Part shown: piece by piece, positions 17,642-25,925 of the stretch
Numbering within the stretch: the first letter of the stretch is position 1
Layout: every line of letters starts with the position of its first letter
Assembly: GCA_002702745.1 (NCBI GenBank)
Contig: PABM01000022.1
Location: 1 to 42,875, forward strand
Length of the DNA: 42,875 nt
Direction: 5' to 3'
Source: Flavobacteriaceae bacterium
Lineage (GTDB): Bacteria; Bacteroidota; Bacteroidia; Flavobacteriales; Flavobacteriaceae
Position numbers and translations under genes: made by a program
Notes under the pieces: generated by a model
What the model was told of the DNA's origin: nothing
The model's input: only the letters and a program-made list of their open reading frames with translations
The model's database searches: none

Positions 17642-18709
17642 ATTAACGCCAATCTTATTAAAAACAAAAGGATAAATAAGGAAATAGAAAGAAGAATCAA
17701 TTACTTATCAAGTATTGGTGAAGTAATTAATTCCTATTTGTCAAATAAAAATGATTCAATTAGTATTGAGCTTAATGAAGCCGTACAAGAGGCTGAAAAA
17801 CATAATAGCTGGTTTTCCAAAAGCAATATCTTAAACGCATTAGAGTATTGGAAAAATAAACTAACCAAAAATATTCTTGACGAATGGATCAAAGAATATG
17901 ATTTTAATAATCAAAATTCAAAAGTTGCTATTATCATGGCTGGAAATTTCCCTTTGGCTGGTTTTCATGACCTTGTTTCAGTGATAATTTCAGGAAATAA
18001 TGCTATTATTAAACCGTCTAGTGACGACAAAATATTAATTGAATTTTTTGTTAGCTACCTTCACAAGGAATTTGCTGAAACAAATAAAATAGTAAAAATA
18101 GTTTTTGATAAACTAGTTGATTTTGACAAAGTAATTGCTACAGGCTCCAACAATACTTTTAAATATTTTGAATACTATTTCAGAGAAAAAAAATCATTGT
18201 TAAGGAAAAACAGAACCTCACTTGCAGTTTTATCTGGAAATGAAACCGATGATGAATTAAGACTTCTCTCTGATGATGTGTTCATGTATTTTGGATTAGG
18301 ATGCAGAAACATTTCAAAAATATTTATACCCATAAACTATGATTTAACTAAGCTAAGTACAATCTTTAATAATTATAAACATATTATAAATCATCATAAA
18401 TATTCAAATAACTATAATTATCAAAAAACTATAAAATTGATGAATAATGAAGGGTTTATTGATGGTGGACATTTTATCTTAAGTGAATCAGAAAATTACG
18501 CTCCGCCTATCTCAATAATATACTTTGAGTACTATACAGATATTAAGGAGGTCAACAAAAAGATAATGTCTAAAAATAATGATATTCAATGTATAGTTTC
18601 AAATCTAAAAATTAAAAATTCAATAGGCTTTGGTCATGCTCAAAAACCAAAATTAAATCAATATGCTGATAATATTGATACATTAAAATTTCTGTTAACA
18701 ACTAGTTAA
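17642..18709 (+). CDS. LuxC-like acyl-CoA reductase, probable non-ATG start
   Basis: NADPH-dependent reduction of acyl-CoA to aldehyde is the known activity of the LuxC-type family; the substrate here is unknown. Visible motifs are AIIMAGNFPLAGFHDL, NAIIKPSSDD, and GLGCRNISKIFIP, which holds the likely catalytic cysteine. The first standard start codon in frame is TTG at 17738, but the frame stays open to 17630. The added residues (about RRINYLSSIGEVI) resemble the family N-terminus. No ATG, GTG or TTG lies there, so ATT at 17642 (355 residues), ATT at 17657 or ATA at 17672 must be considered. It is followed by serC. Confidence 0.8.
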   Translation: MNANLIKNKRINKEIERRINYLSSIGEVINSYLSNKNDSISIELNEAVQEAEKHNSWFSKSNILNALEYWKNKLTKNILDEWIKEYDFNNQNSKVAIIMAGNFPLAGFHDLVSVIISGNNAIIKPSSDDKILIEFFVSYLHKEFAETNKIVKIVFDKLVDFDKVIATGSNNTFKYFEYYFREKKSLLRKNRTSLAVLSGNETDDELRLLSDDVFMYFGLGCRNISKIFIPINYDLTKLSTIFNNYKHIINHHKYSNNYNYQKTIKLMNNEGFIDGGHFILSESENYAPPISIIYFEYYTDIKEVNKKIMSKNNDIQCIVSNLKIKNSIGFGHAQKPKLNQYADNIDTLKFLLTTS

Positions 18710-18744
18710 AAACATTTACATTTTGATAACATATTTGGTTTACT

Positions 18745-18758
18745 AAATTTCGAAATTT
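18745..18758 (+). promoter_or_regulatory. 14-base perfect palindrome upstream of serC
   Basis: AAATTTCGAAATTT is a perfect palindrome ending 18 bases before the serC ATG. A one-mismatch -7 box (TAAATTTA, 18765-18772) follows it and leaves four bases to the ATG. An operator is possible, but low-complexity AT sequence makes short palindromes common. Confidence 0.35.
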
Positions 18759-18776
18759 GATTTTTAAATTTAATAC

Positions 18777-19838
18777 ATGAAAATTCACAACTTTTGCGCT
18801 GGACCATCTATTTTACCTTCTGAAGTATTTGATGAAGCTTCAAATGCTGTTAAAGATTTAAACGGTTTAGGATTATCACTATTAGAAATTTCGCATCGTA
18901 GTCATGCTTTTGTAGAAATTATGGATGAAGCAAGAGATTTAGCATTAGAATTACTTGGTCTTGGCGGAAACGATTACACTTCAATATTTCTTCAAGGTGG
19001 AGCCAGTTCTCAATTTTTAATGACAGCTTACAATTTTCTTAAAAATGAAGCAGCTTTTCTTGACACAGGAACTTGGAGTAAAAAAGCAATTAAAGAAGCC
19101 AAGCTATTTGGAAATGTAGATGTTTTAGCTAGTTCTGAAAATGATAATTATAATCATATACCAAATTTTGAAATAGCTAAAAATTACGATTATTTTCACT
19201 GTACGTCAAACAATACAATTTTTGGCACTCAAATAAATTCTTTTCCAAATACAGACACTCCAATGTTTTGTGACATGAGTAGTGATGTTTTTTCACGTGT
19301 TTTAGATTTTTCCAAATTTGATTTAATCTATGCTGGAGCTCAAAAAAATCTTGGACCTGCTGGAGCAACACTTGTTGTAATTAAGAACGATTTACTAGAA
19401 AATATTAAGGATAATGTACCTTCAATGATGAATTACAAAGTCCACGCTGATAAAAGCAGTATGTTTAATACTCCACCTGTTTTTTCTGTTTATGTATCAA
19501 TGCTAAATATGAGATGGTTAAAAAAAATGGGGGGAGTTTCTGAAATTGAAAAACTAAATAGAAAAAAAGCTCGTTTATTGTACTCTGAAATTGATTTAAA
19601 TCCTCTTTTCAATGGGCATGCAAGAAAGGTTGATAGGTCAATTATGAATGCAACTTTTAATTTAAGTGATGATAATTTTAGGGACAGTTTTGAAACAATG
19701 CTTGCCGATGCTAAAATAACTGCTCTTTCTGGTCATAGAAGTGTTGGCGGCTACAGAGCGTCAATGTACAATGCAATGAGTATTGATAGTGTTAAAGTAC
19801 TTGTAGAGGTTATGAGTGAATTAGAATCAAAAATTTAA
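18777..19838 (+). CDS. serC: Phosphoserine aminotransferase SerC
   Basis: PLP enzyme converting 3-phosphohydroxypyruvate and glutamate to O-phosphoserine (and the analogous pyridoxine intermediate). The 353 residues begin with the family's NFCAGPSILP, LLEISHRSHAF follows, and the PLP lysine is in YAGAQKNLGPAG. The C-terminal SGHRSVGGYRASMYNA holds phosphate-binding residues. serA follows after three bases. O-phosphoserine is also the substrate of known cysteate synthases, which may matter for the lipid genes at 39705-41992. Confidence 0.96.
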   Translation: MKIHNFCAGPSILPSEVFDEASNAVKDLNGLGLSLLEISHRSHAFVEIMDEARDLALELLGLGGNDYTSIFLQGGASSQFLMTAYNFLKNEAAFLDTGTWSKKAIKEAKLFGNVDVLASSENDNYNHIPNFEIAKNYDYFHCTSNNTIFGTQINSFPNTDTPMFCDMSSDVFSRVLDFSKFDLIYAGAQKNLGPAGATLVVIKNDLLENIKDNVPSMMNYKVHADKSSMFNTPPVFSVYVSMLNMRWLKKMGGVSEIEKLNRKKARLLYSEIDLNPLFNGHARKVDRSIMNATFNLSDDNFRDSFETMLADAKITALSGHRSVGGYRASMYNAMSIDSVKVLVEVMSELESKI

Positions 19839-19841
19839 AAT

Positions 19842-20795
19842 ATGAATGTTTTAGCAAATGATGGTATCAGTAATGAAGGTGTTGATAGGTTAAATTCTGC
19901 TGGATTTAAAACCATTGTTGAATCAGTTGATCAGTCAGAAATAATTGACTTCATCAACAATAACAACATAGAAGTATTACTTGTTAGAAGTGCTACAAAA
20001 GTTAGAAAAGATTTGATCGATGGTTGTAAAAACTTAAAGATTATAGGAAGAGGTGGTGTTGGTATGGATAACATAGACGTTTCTTATGCAAAGGAAAAAG
20101 GAATCCATGTAATTAATACTCCTGCAGCTTCATCTATTTCGGTTGCCGAATTGGTATTTTCACACTTATTTTCATGTGTAAGATCGCTGCATATTTCTAA
20201 TAGAGAGATGCCTCTTGATGGCGATAAAGACTTCAAAAAACTTAAAAAAAATTATTCTCGCGGTTCTGAATTAAAGAGTAAAACCCTTGGTATTGTAGGA
20301 TTTGGGAGAATTGGACAAGAAGTTGCTAAGATAGGTCTTGGTATTGGAATGAATATTATTTTTTATGACTTGCACAACAAAGAGGCTAATATCAAAATAG
20401 ATTTCTTTGACGGCAGTTTTAAAAAATTTATTTTAAAAAGCTCATCATTTGAAGAACTACTGAACTTATCTGATTTTATTTCATTACACGTTCCTGCTCA
20501 AAAAAACTATATCATTGGTGAAAAAGAATTTTCTAAAATGAAAGAAGGCTCAGGCATTATTAACGCTGCTCGTGGCGGAGTAATTGACGAAGAATCCCTC
20601 ATTAAACATATAGAAAATAAAAAAATAGCTTTTGCGGCACTAGATACTTTCGAAAATGAACCCACACCAAGTATTAAAATTTTAATGAACCAAAATATTT
20701 CTTTAACTCCTCATATTGGAGCAGCTACAAACGAAGCGCAAAAGAGAATTGGTATCGAACTTGCAGATCAAATTATTAATATTTATAACTTATAA
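19842..20795 (+). CDS. serA: D-3-phosphoglycerate dehydrogenase SerA, short form
   Basis: Oxidises 3-phosphoglycerate with NAD, the first step of serine synthesis. The Rossmann motif is GIVGFGRIGQEVAK, the catalytic arginine is in NAARGGVIDE, and the histidine is in LTPHIGAATNEAQ. At 317 residues it lacks the C-terminal ACT domain, so serine feedback through that domain is not expected. It sits three bases after serC and one base before the DUF6787-like gene. No serB phosphatase is in the window. Confidence 0.94.
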   Translation: MNVLANDGISNEGVDRLNSAGFKTIVESVDQSEIIDFINNNNIEVLLVRSATKVRKDLIDGCKNLKIIGRGGVGMDNIDVSYAKEKGIHVINTPAASSISVAELVFSHLFSCVRSLHISNREMPLDGDKDFKKLKKNYSRGSELKSKTLGIVGFGRIGQEVAKIGLGIGMNIIFYDLHNKEANIKIDFFDGSFKKFILKSSSFEELLNLSDFISLHVPAQKNYIIGEKEFSKMKEGSGIINAARGGVIDEESLIKHIENKKIAFAALDTFENEPTPSIKILMNQNISLTPHIGAATNEAQKRIGIELADQIINIYNL

Positions 20796-20796
20796 A

Positions 20797-21093
20797 ATGC
20801 TAGAAAAATTAAAAGTTAGATGGGGTATAAACTCAAATTTTCAAGTCATTAAAATATTTGTTGTTTTTGGAATAACTGGGTCAACTGCAGCATGGGTTTC
20901 ACATCCTATATTTGATGCACTTGGAATTACAACTGAAAATTTAAATATATTTATTTACTGGACATTAAGAATTATATTAATTACCATAATTTATAAATTT
21001 ATTCTTCTCTTTATTGCATTTATTTTTGGAGAATTTACATTTTTCTGGAATTTCATAAAAAAATTCCTAGCAAGAGTAGGTGTTAAGTTTTAA
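20797..21093 (+). CDS. DUF6787-like small membrane protein
   Basis: 98 residues from the ATG at 20797, one base after the serA stop. A longer in-frame start at 20716 would lie inside serA and is rejected. It begins MLEKLKVRWGINSN, then has two to three predicted membrane helices (about 15-34, 48-80) and ends with FGEFTFFWNFIKKFLARVG. This pattern, LKxRWG then F-x-F-F near the end, is what I recall for DUF6787. Function is unknown; homologues are sometimes mislabelled as prolipoprotein diacylglyceryl transferases. It abuts the msrA stop exactly. Confidence 0.8.
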   Translation: MLEKLKVRWGINSNFQVIKIFVVFGITGSTAAWVSHPIFDALGITTENLNIFIYWTLRIILITIIYKFILLFIAFIFGEFTFFWNFIKKFLARVGVKF

Positions 21094-21639
21094 TCACCGG
21101 TTGCCCAGGTTTAGTTTGTTTTTATAATTATTCTCAAATTTTTCTACTTTAGGCTTAATAACTAAATCGCAGTATGGTTGTGTTTTATTTAGCTCATAAT
21201 AGTTTTCGTGATAACTCTCTGCCTCATAAAATTTGTCAAATTCTACAATTTCTGTTACGATTTTATTTTCATAAATTTTATTATTAAGAAAGTCAATATA
21301 ATTTGTCACGAGCTCCTTCTCTTTTGAATTTGAGTAAAAAACTATCGATCTGTAATGTGTTCCGATATCATTACCTTGTCTGTTTATTGTTGTTGGATCA
21401 TGTGTTTTAAAAAACACTTCCAAAAGAAGCTGGAAATCAATTTGACTAGAATCATAGATAACTTCGACTGTTTCAGCATGACCTGTTCTCCCGGTACAAA
21501 CCTCTTTATAAGATGGATTTTTTATATTTCCACCACTAAATCCAGGTTTAACAGCTAAAACACCCTTTAAACGCTTATATATAGCTTCAGTACACCAAAA
21601 GCAACCACCAGAAAAATATGCCCTTTCAATAACACTCAT
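21094..21639 (-). CDS. msrA: Peptide methionine sulfoxide reductase MsrA
   Basis: Repairs the S-epimer of methionine sulfoxide in proteins. The catalytic cysteine is C13 in GGCFWCTEAIY, with C16 two residues on. GRTGHAETVEV and THDPTTINRQGNDIGTHYRS are family motifs. The 181 residues form a single domain with no MsrB fusion. The gene ends directly against the convergent DUF6787-like gene and starts 29 bases from the divergent lolD. Confidence 0.96.
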   Translation of the reverse strand: MSVIERAYFSGGCFWCTEAIYKRLKGVLAVKPGFSGGNIKNPSYKEVCTGRTGHAETVEVIYDSSQIDFQLLLEVFFKTHDPTTINRQGNDIGTHYRSIVFYSNSKEKELVTNYIDFLNNKIYENKIVTEIVEFDKFYEAESYHENYYELNKTQPYCDLVIKPKVEKFENNYKNKLNLGNR

Positions 21640-21656
21640 AAATTAAATTAATATAC

Positions 21657-21664
21657 TATTTTTG
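21657..21664 (+). promoter_or_regulatory. lolD -7 box (TATTTTTG), leaderless
   Basis: Exact TAnnTTTG match only four bases before the lolD ATG at 21669, in a 29-base divergent gap. Transcription should start at or next to the start codon. No -33 TTG is seen, because that region is inside msrA. Confidence 0.6.
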
Positions 21665-21668
21665 ATTA

Positions 21669-22328
21669 ATGATTATAGCCGAAAATATACATAAATTCTA
21701 CGAAAATAACCACATTCTAAAAGGAATAAATCTTCATGTAGATAAAGGAGAAATTATAAGTTTAGTTGGAGCTTCAGGAGCAGGAAAAACAACTCTCTTA
21801 CAAATCCTTGGTACAATTGATAAATTTGATAAAAAAGAAGGTTCTAAATTACTTTTAAAAAATCAGGATATTTCTGATTTTACTGAAAATCAGTTAGCAA
21901 ATTTCAGAAATCATGAGTTAGGTTTTATTTTTCAATTTCACCAATTACTCCCTGAATTTAATGTGATTGAAAATATTTGCATACCTGCCTTTATAAAAAA
22001 GACACCAAAAAATATTGCTGAATCAAAAGCTAACCAACTCATGAATTATCTTGGAATAAGTGATAGATCCAAAAATAAACCAAATGAATTATCAGGAGGT
22101 GAAAAACAAAGGGTTGCAGTAGCTAGAGCACTTATTAATGAACCAAGTATAATACTAGCCGATGAGCCGTCTGGAAACTTAGATAGTAATGCTTCAAATA
22201 ATCTCCACGAATTATTTTTAAGTTTAAGAAAAGATTTTAACTATACATTTATCATAGCGACACATAATAAATTACTTGCAAAAAAATCTGACAGGGTTTT
22301 AGAGATTAAAGACGGAAAAATCAAATAG
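21669..22328 (+). CDS. lolD: LolD-type ABC transporter ATPase
   Basis: ATPase of the LolCDE lipoprotein-release or MacB-like exporter family. The Walker A is GASGAGKT (34-41), the Q-loop lies in FIFQFHQLLPEFNV, the signature is LSGGEKQRVAVARAL, the Walker B is IILADEPSGNLD, and the H-loop is IATHN. The 219 residues match LolD. No membrane partner is adjacent, so LolC/E must be encoded elsewhere, which is common in flavobacteria. It could serve another FtsX/MacB-type permease. Confidence 0.85.
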   Translation: MIIAENIHKFYENNHILKGINLHVDKGEIISLVGASGAGKTTLLQILGTIDKFDKKEGSKLLLKNQDISDFTENQLANFRNHELGFIFQFHQLLPEFNVIENICIPAFIKKTPKNIAESKANQLMNYLGISDRSKNKPNELSGGEKQRVAVARALINEPSIILADEPSGNLDSNASNNLHELFLSLRKDFNYTFIIATHNKLLAKKSDRVLEIKDGKIK

Positions 22329-22335
22329 ACCTTAA

Positions 22336-23097
22336 GTGCACATAAAAGATTATTTAAATTTAAAGGTTGAGCAATACAATAATCCTAGCTTTATTGAAGA
22401 GGACCCTATAAAAATCCCCCATCTTTTCAAAAAGAAAGAAGATATTGAGATTTCAGGTTTTTTGACATCGTCTATCGCATGGGGAAACAGAAAGTCCATA
22501 ATATCAAATTCAAAAAAAATGATGCAATTATTGGAAAACGAGCCATATAATTTTGTTATTAATCATTCAGAGAAAGATCTAAATAATTTACTAAATTTTG
22601 TTCATAGAACATTCAATGGTTTCGATTTTACACAATTTATTGTAAGTCTTAAACATATTTATAAAAATTATGGAGGTATGGAGAATATTTTTTCCGAAAA
22701 CATAAAGGATGACAGGTTACATAACTCTATTCATATCTTTAAAAAAATTTTTTTTGAAATTAATCACACTGAAAGAACAAAAAAACACGTCTCTGATCCG
22801 ATGAAGGGTTCAGCATCAAAAAGGATAAATATGTTTTTAAGATGGATGATAAGAAAAGATAACAAAGGGGTAGATTTTGGAATTTGGAATTCAATTGATC
22901 CAAAATATTTATCATGTCCACTTGATGTACATTCGGGGAATGTTGCTAGAAAACTTGGATTAATAAAAAGAAATCAGAATGACCACAAAGCTGTTGTTGA
23001 ATTGGATAAAGTTCTAAGATCTTTTGATAAAAAAGATCCAGTAAAATATGATTTTGCTCTTTTTGGAATTGGGGTCTATGAAAAAAATGATTTTTAA
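22336..23097 (+). CDS. TIGR02757 family protein
   Basis: Bacteroidota-conserved protein of unknown function, 253 residues. Motifs I associate with the family are KVEQYNNPSFIEEDPI near the N-terminus, SSIAWGNRKSI, FVHRTFNGFDF, and MFLRWMIRKDNKGVDFGIW followed by CPLDVHSGNVARKLGL. The C-terminal half has a helical, HhH-DNA-glycosylase-like look (CPLDVH reminiscent of VDTH), which is only a suggestion. The start is GTG at 22336, seven bases after lolD. The previous codons offer no ATG. Confidence 0.85.
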   Translation: MHIKDYLNLKVEQYNNPSFIEEDPIKIPHLFKKKEDIEISGFLTSSIAWGNRKSIISNSKKMMQLLENEPYNFVINHSEKDLNNLLNFVHRTFNGFDFTQFIVSLKHIYKNYGGMENIFSENIKDDRLHNSIHIFKKIFFEINHTERTKKHVSDPMKGSASKRINMFLRWMIRKDNKGVDFGIWNSIDPKYLSCPLDVHSGNVARKLGLIKRNQNDHKAVVELDKVLRSFDKKDPVKYDFALFGIGVYEKNDF

Positions 23098-23128
23098 TTT
23101 TTAAATTAGTTATAATTAATACCACAAA

Positions 23129-24625
23129 ATGAAAAAATACATATTAATCACGCTTCTTAATACAGGTTTAATATTCTCTCAAGAGATATCAATCCCTATT
23201 GATACTATCGTCAAGACTTCACATGAAACTTTAATTAAAGGGGGAAAAATAAAATATACAGCTGAGACTGGAACTCAACCCGTTTGGAATAATGACGGTA
23301 AACCAATAGCTAGCTTATTTTATACTTATTACAAAAGAGAATTACCAAAAGATTCAAAAACTCAAAGTACTCATAGACCGATAATAATTTCATTTAACGG
23401 AGGTCCTGGATCAGGATCTCTATGGATGCATATTGGGTACACTGGACCAAGGGTTCTAAAAATTGATGACGAAGGGTACCCCATACAACCATACGGTATG
23501 AAAAGCAACCCTTATTCAATTTTAGACACTGCTGATATAGTTTTTGTTTGCCCTGTTAATACTGGATATTCAAGAATGATTGCCGATGATGATGGAAATT
23601 ATCCAAAAAGAGAAACTTTTTTTGGAATAAACGCTGATATAAAATATTTAGCTAGCTGGATTAACACTTTCATCACCAGAAAAAACAGATGGGAATCTCC
23701 AAAATACATTATTGGTGAGAGTTATGGGGGTACAAGGGTTATGGGACTTTCCCACGAGCTTCAAAATAGACATTGGATGTATTTAAATGGTGTTATAATG
23801 GTTTCCCCTGCAGATTATAAATTATTTGAAGATGGTGATGCAGTAAACTCATCTTTACATCTACCCTATTATACTGCAACTGCATGGTATCATAAAGCTT
23901 TAAACGAAAAGCTACAATCAAAAGATTTATATGAAATTTTACCTGAAGTTGAGGATTTTACCATAAATGAACTAATACCAGCTATAGCTAAAGGAGGATT
24001 TATTTCAGACAGTGAAAAAAATAAAATAGCTGACAAATATTCATTCTACTCCGGATTAAGTAAAGATTTTGTGATGAATAACAATCTTGATATTCCTAAT
24101 AATTATTTTTGGAAAGAGTTACTTAGAGATAAAAATGGGTTAACGGTAGGTCGCTTAGATTCAAGATATAGAGGAATTGATAAAAGAGTGGCTGGATCAA
24201 GTCCTGATACGAACATTGAACTGAATTCATGGAATCATTCATTTACTCCAGCAATAAACTACTACGTTAAAAATGAATTAAAATTTGAAACTGATATAAA
24301 ATATAATGTTTTTGGACCTGTGCATCCTTGGAATAGAGAAAATGATAATACAAGAGAAAATTTAAGAAAGGCTATGGCTCAAAACCCATTTCTTAAAGTT
24401 TTTATTCAGTCTGGATATTACGATGGTGCAACTAATTATTTTCAAGCAAAATATACCATGTGGCAAGTTGATCCTAGTGGTAAAATGAAAGACAGGTTTT
24501 ATTTTGAAGGCTATAGAAGTGGCCATATGATGTATTTAAGGTCAGAAGATTTAAAAAAATCCAATGATGATTTAAGAGATTTTATAAAAAACTCTTCCAC
24601 TAACGGAATGCCTGCAAAATATTAA
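23129..24625 (+). CDS. S10 family serine carboxypeptidase-like protein
   Basis: 498 residues with an N-terminal signal peptide (ILITLLNTGLIFSQ), so probably periplasmic or secreted. The oxyanion-hole motif FNGGPGSGSLW, nucleophile S198 in IGESYGGTR, D432 in QSGYYDGATN and H466 in YRSGHMMYL complete the S10 triad in order. Carboxypeptidase activity is inferred from the family. No type IX C-terminal sorting domain is visible; the protein ends NGMPAKY. It may release amino acids from peptides. No -7 box is evident upstream. Confidence 0.9.
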   Translation: MKKYILITLLNTGLIFSQEISIPIDTIVKTSHETLIKGGKIKYTAETGTQPVWNNDGKPIASLFYTYYKRELPKDSKTQSTHRPIIISFNGGPGSGSLWMHIGYTGPRVLKIDDEGYPIQPYGMKSNPYSILDTADIVFVCPVNTGYSRMIADDDGNYPKRETFFGINADIKYLASWINTFITRKNRWESPKYIIGESYGGTRVMGLSHELQNRHWMYLNGVIMVSPADYKLFEDGDAVNSSLHLPYYTATAWYHKALNEKLQSKDLYEILPEVEDFTINELIPAIAKGGFISDSEKNKIADKYSFYSGLSKDFVMNNNLDIPNNYFWKELLRDKNGLTVGRLDSRYRGIDKRVAGSSPDTNIELNSWNHSFTPAINYYVKNELKFETDIKYNVFGPVHPWNRENDNTRENLRKAMAQNPFLKVFIQSGYYDGATNYFQAKYTMWQVDPSGKMKDRFYFEGYRSGHMMYLRSEDLKKSNDDLRDFIKNSSTNGMPAKY

Positions 24626-24646
24626 AAAAATATACCTTTATTTTAT

Positions 24647-24654
24647 TATTTTTG
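24647..24654 (+). promoter_or_regulatory. -7 box of the dihydroorotase-like gene (TATTTTTG)
   Basis: Exact TAnnTTTG match in the 43-base gap after the S10 peptidase gene, 14 bases before the ATG at 24669. It implies that this gene and the esterase behind it form their own transcript. Confidence 0.5.
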
Positions 24655-24668
24655 TTGAAATTTTATAA

Positions 24669-25925
24669 ATGAATTCACTAATAAAGTCAGCTGTAATACT
24701 TGATAAGAAAAGTGAATTTCATAACAAAAAAGTTGATATATTAGTCCAAAACGGAATAATATCTGATATTTCTGAGAATATCAAAAATCCTAAAAATCTT
24801 AAGGAAATTAACTTGCCAAACCTTCATATTTCTCCAGGGTGGTTTGATTATAGTGTTTGTACTGGCGAGCCAGGTTATGAAGAAAGAGGTAATATTTCAA
24901 ATACACTTTATGTTGCTTCAAAATCCGGTTTTACCTCAATAGGTTTACAACCTAATACATTTCCAGTAACAGAGAAAAATACTGAGATAGAATTTTTAAA
25001 ATCAGCTTCAAAAAACTCAAGCGTAACTATACACCCTATTGGAGCATTAACCAAAAAATCAGAACTTTTTGAATTAGCAGAACTTTTTGAGATGAAAAAC
25101 TCAGGTGCTATCGGTTTTGGTGATTATAAACAACCAATTGGAAATCCAAATTTGTTGAAATTAGCTCTTTTATACACTAGAGATATTAATACACCCATAT
25201 TTTCTTTTCCGCTAAATGATGAGATATCAAACAATGGGGTGATGAATGAAAGTAAGAGCAGCACAATGCTTGGCCTAAAAGGTATTCCAAATATAGCAGA
25301 AGAAATTCAGATAATGCGTGATATAAAAATTCTTGAATATTCGGGTGGAAATTTACATATACCCTATATTTCAACATCAAACTCAGTAAAACTTATCAAG
25401 GAAGCTAAGAGAAAAGGTTTAAATATTTCATGTAGTACTTGTATTCACAACTTATTTTTTGACGATAGCTATCTTAAGAACTTTGATACTAAATATAAAG
25501 TATTACCTCCACTTAGAACTCGAAGTGATATGGATGAATTAATAGCGGCGGTTAAAGATGGCACTATTGACATTGTTACAAGCGATCACAATCCTTTGAA
25601 TACAGAATTAAAGGATCTAGAATTTGATAATGCAGATTTTGGAACAATCGGATTAGAGTCCTTATTTGGTGCTCTGAACAAAATTTTTCCTTTAAAAACT
25701 GTTATAAACATATTAACTAGAGGAAAAAAGATTTTTAATATTGAAAACACAAATATTAAAATCGGCGCACAAGCTGACTTAACATTATTTAATCCCTTAA
25801 CAAATTATGTTTTTGATGAAAAGGATATTTTATCAATTTCAAAAAATTCAATATTTAAAAATACTTCATTGAAAGGAATAGTATACGGGATAATCTCAAA
25901 TGGAAAAATTTCATTAAATGAATAG
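24669..25925 (+). CDS. Dihydroorotase-like amidohydrolase lacking metal ligands
   Basis: 418-residue amidohydrolase-fold protein aligned by eye with type I dihydroorotases: GEPGYEERG, LQPNTFPV, LPPLRTRSD, TSDHNPL and GTIGLESLFGA all have counterparts. The metal-binding HxH before EPG is S62-x-C64, the substrate arginine before EPG is glycine, the AHCEEN histidine region is FSFPLND, and CHVST is PYIST. Only the late Asp (TSDH) is kept. It is therefore either a non-catalytic partner, like the PyrC-prime proteins of aspartate transcarbamoylase complexes, or a metal-independent variant. I recall similar substitutions in other flavobacteria. The esterase gene overlaps its end by eight bases. Confidence 0.85.
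   Translation: MNSLIKSAVILDKKSEFHNKKVDILVQNGIISDISENIKNPKNLKEINLPNLHISPGWFDYSVCTGEPGYEERGNISNTLYVASKSGFTSIGLQPNTFPVTEKNTEIEFLKSASKNSSVTIHPIGALTKKSELFELAELFEMKNSGAIGFGDYKQPIGNPNLLKLALLYTRDINTPIFSFPLNDEISNNGVMNESKSSTMLGLKGIPNIAEEIQIMRDIKILEYSGGNLHIPYISTSNSVKLIKEAKRKGLNISCSTCIHNLFFDDSYLKNFDTKYKVLPPLRTRSDMDELIAAVKDGTIDIVTSDHNPLNTELKDLEFDNADFGTIGLESLFGALNKIFPLKTVINILTRGKKIFNIENTNIKIGAQADLTLFNPLTNYVFDEKDILSISKNSIFKNTSLKGIVYGIISNGKISLNE

Noticed and set aside
20716..20796. Longer start of the DUF6787-like gene inside serA
   Set aside because: The added residues are a frame-shifted reading of conserved serA codons; the ATG at 20797 gives the normal family length.
24560..24625. Type IX secretion C-terminal domain on the S10 peptidase
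   Set aside because: The C-terminus is helical and short after the catalytic histidine and lacks the beta-sandwich and terminal Lys pattern of CTD cargo.
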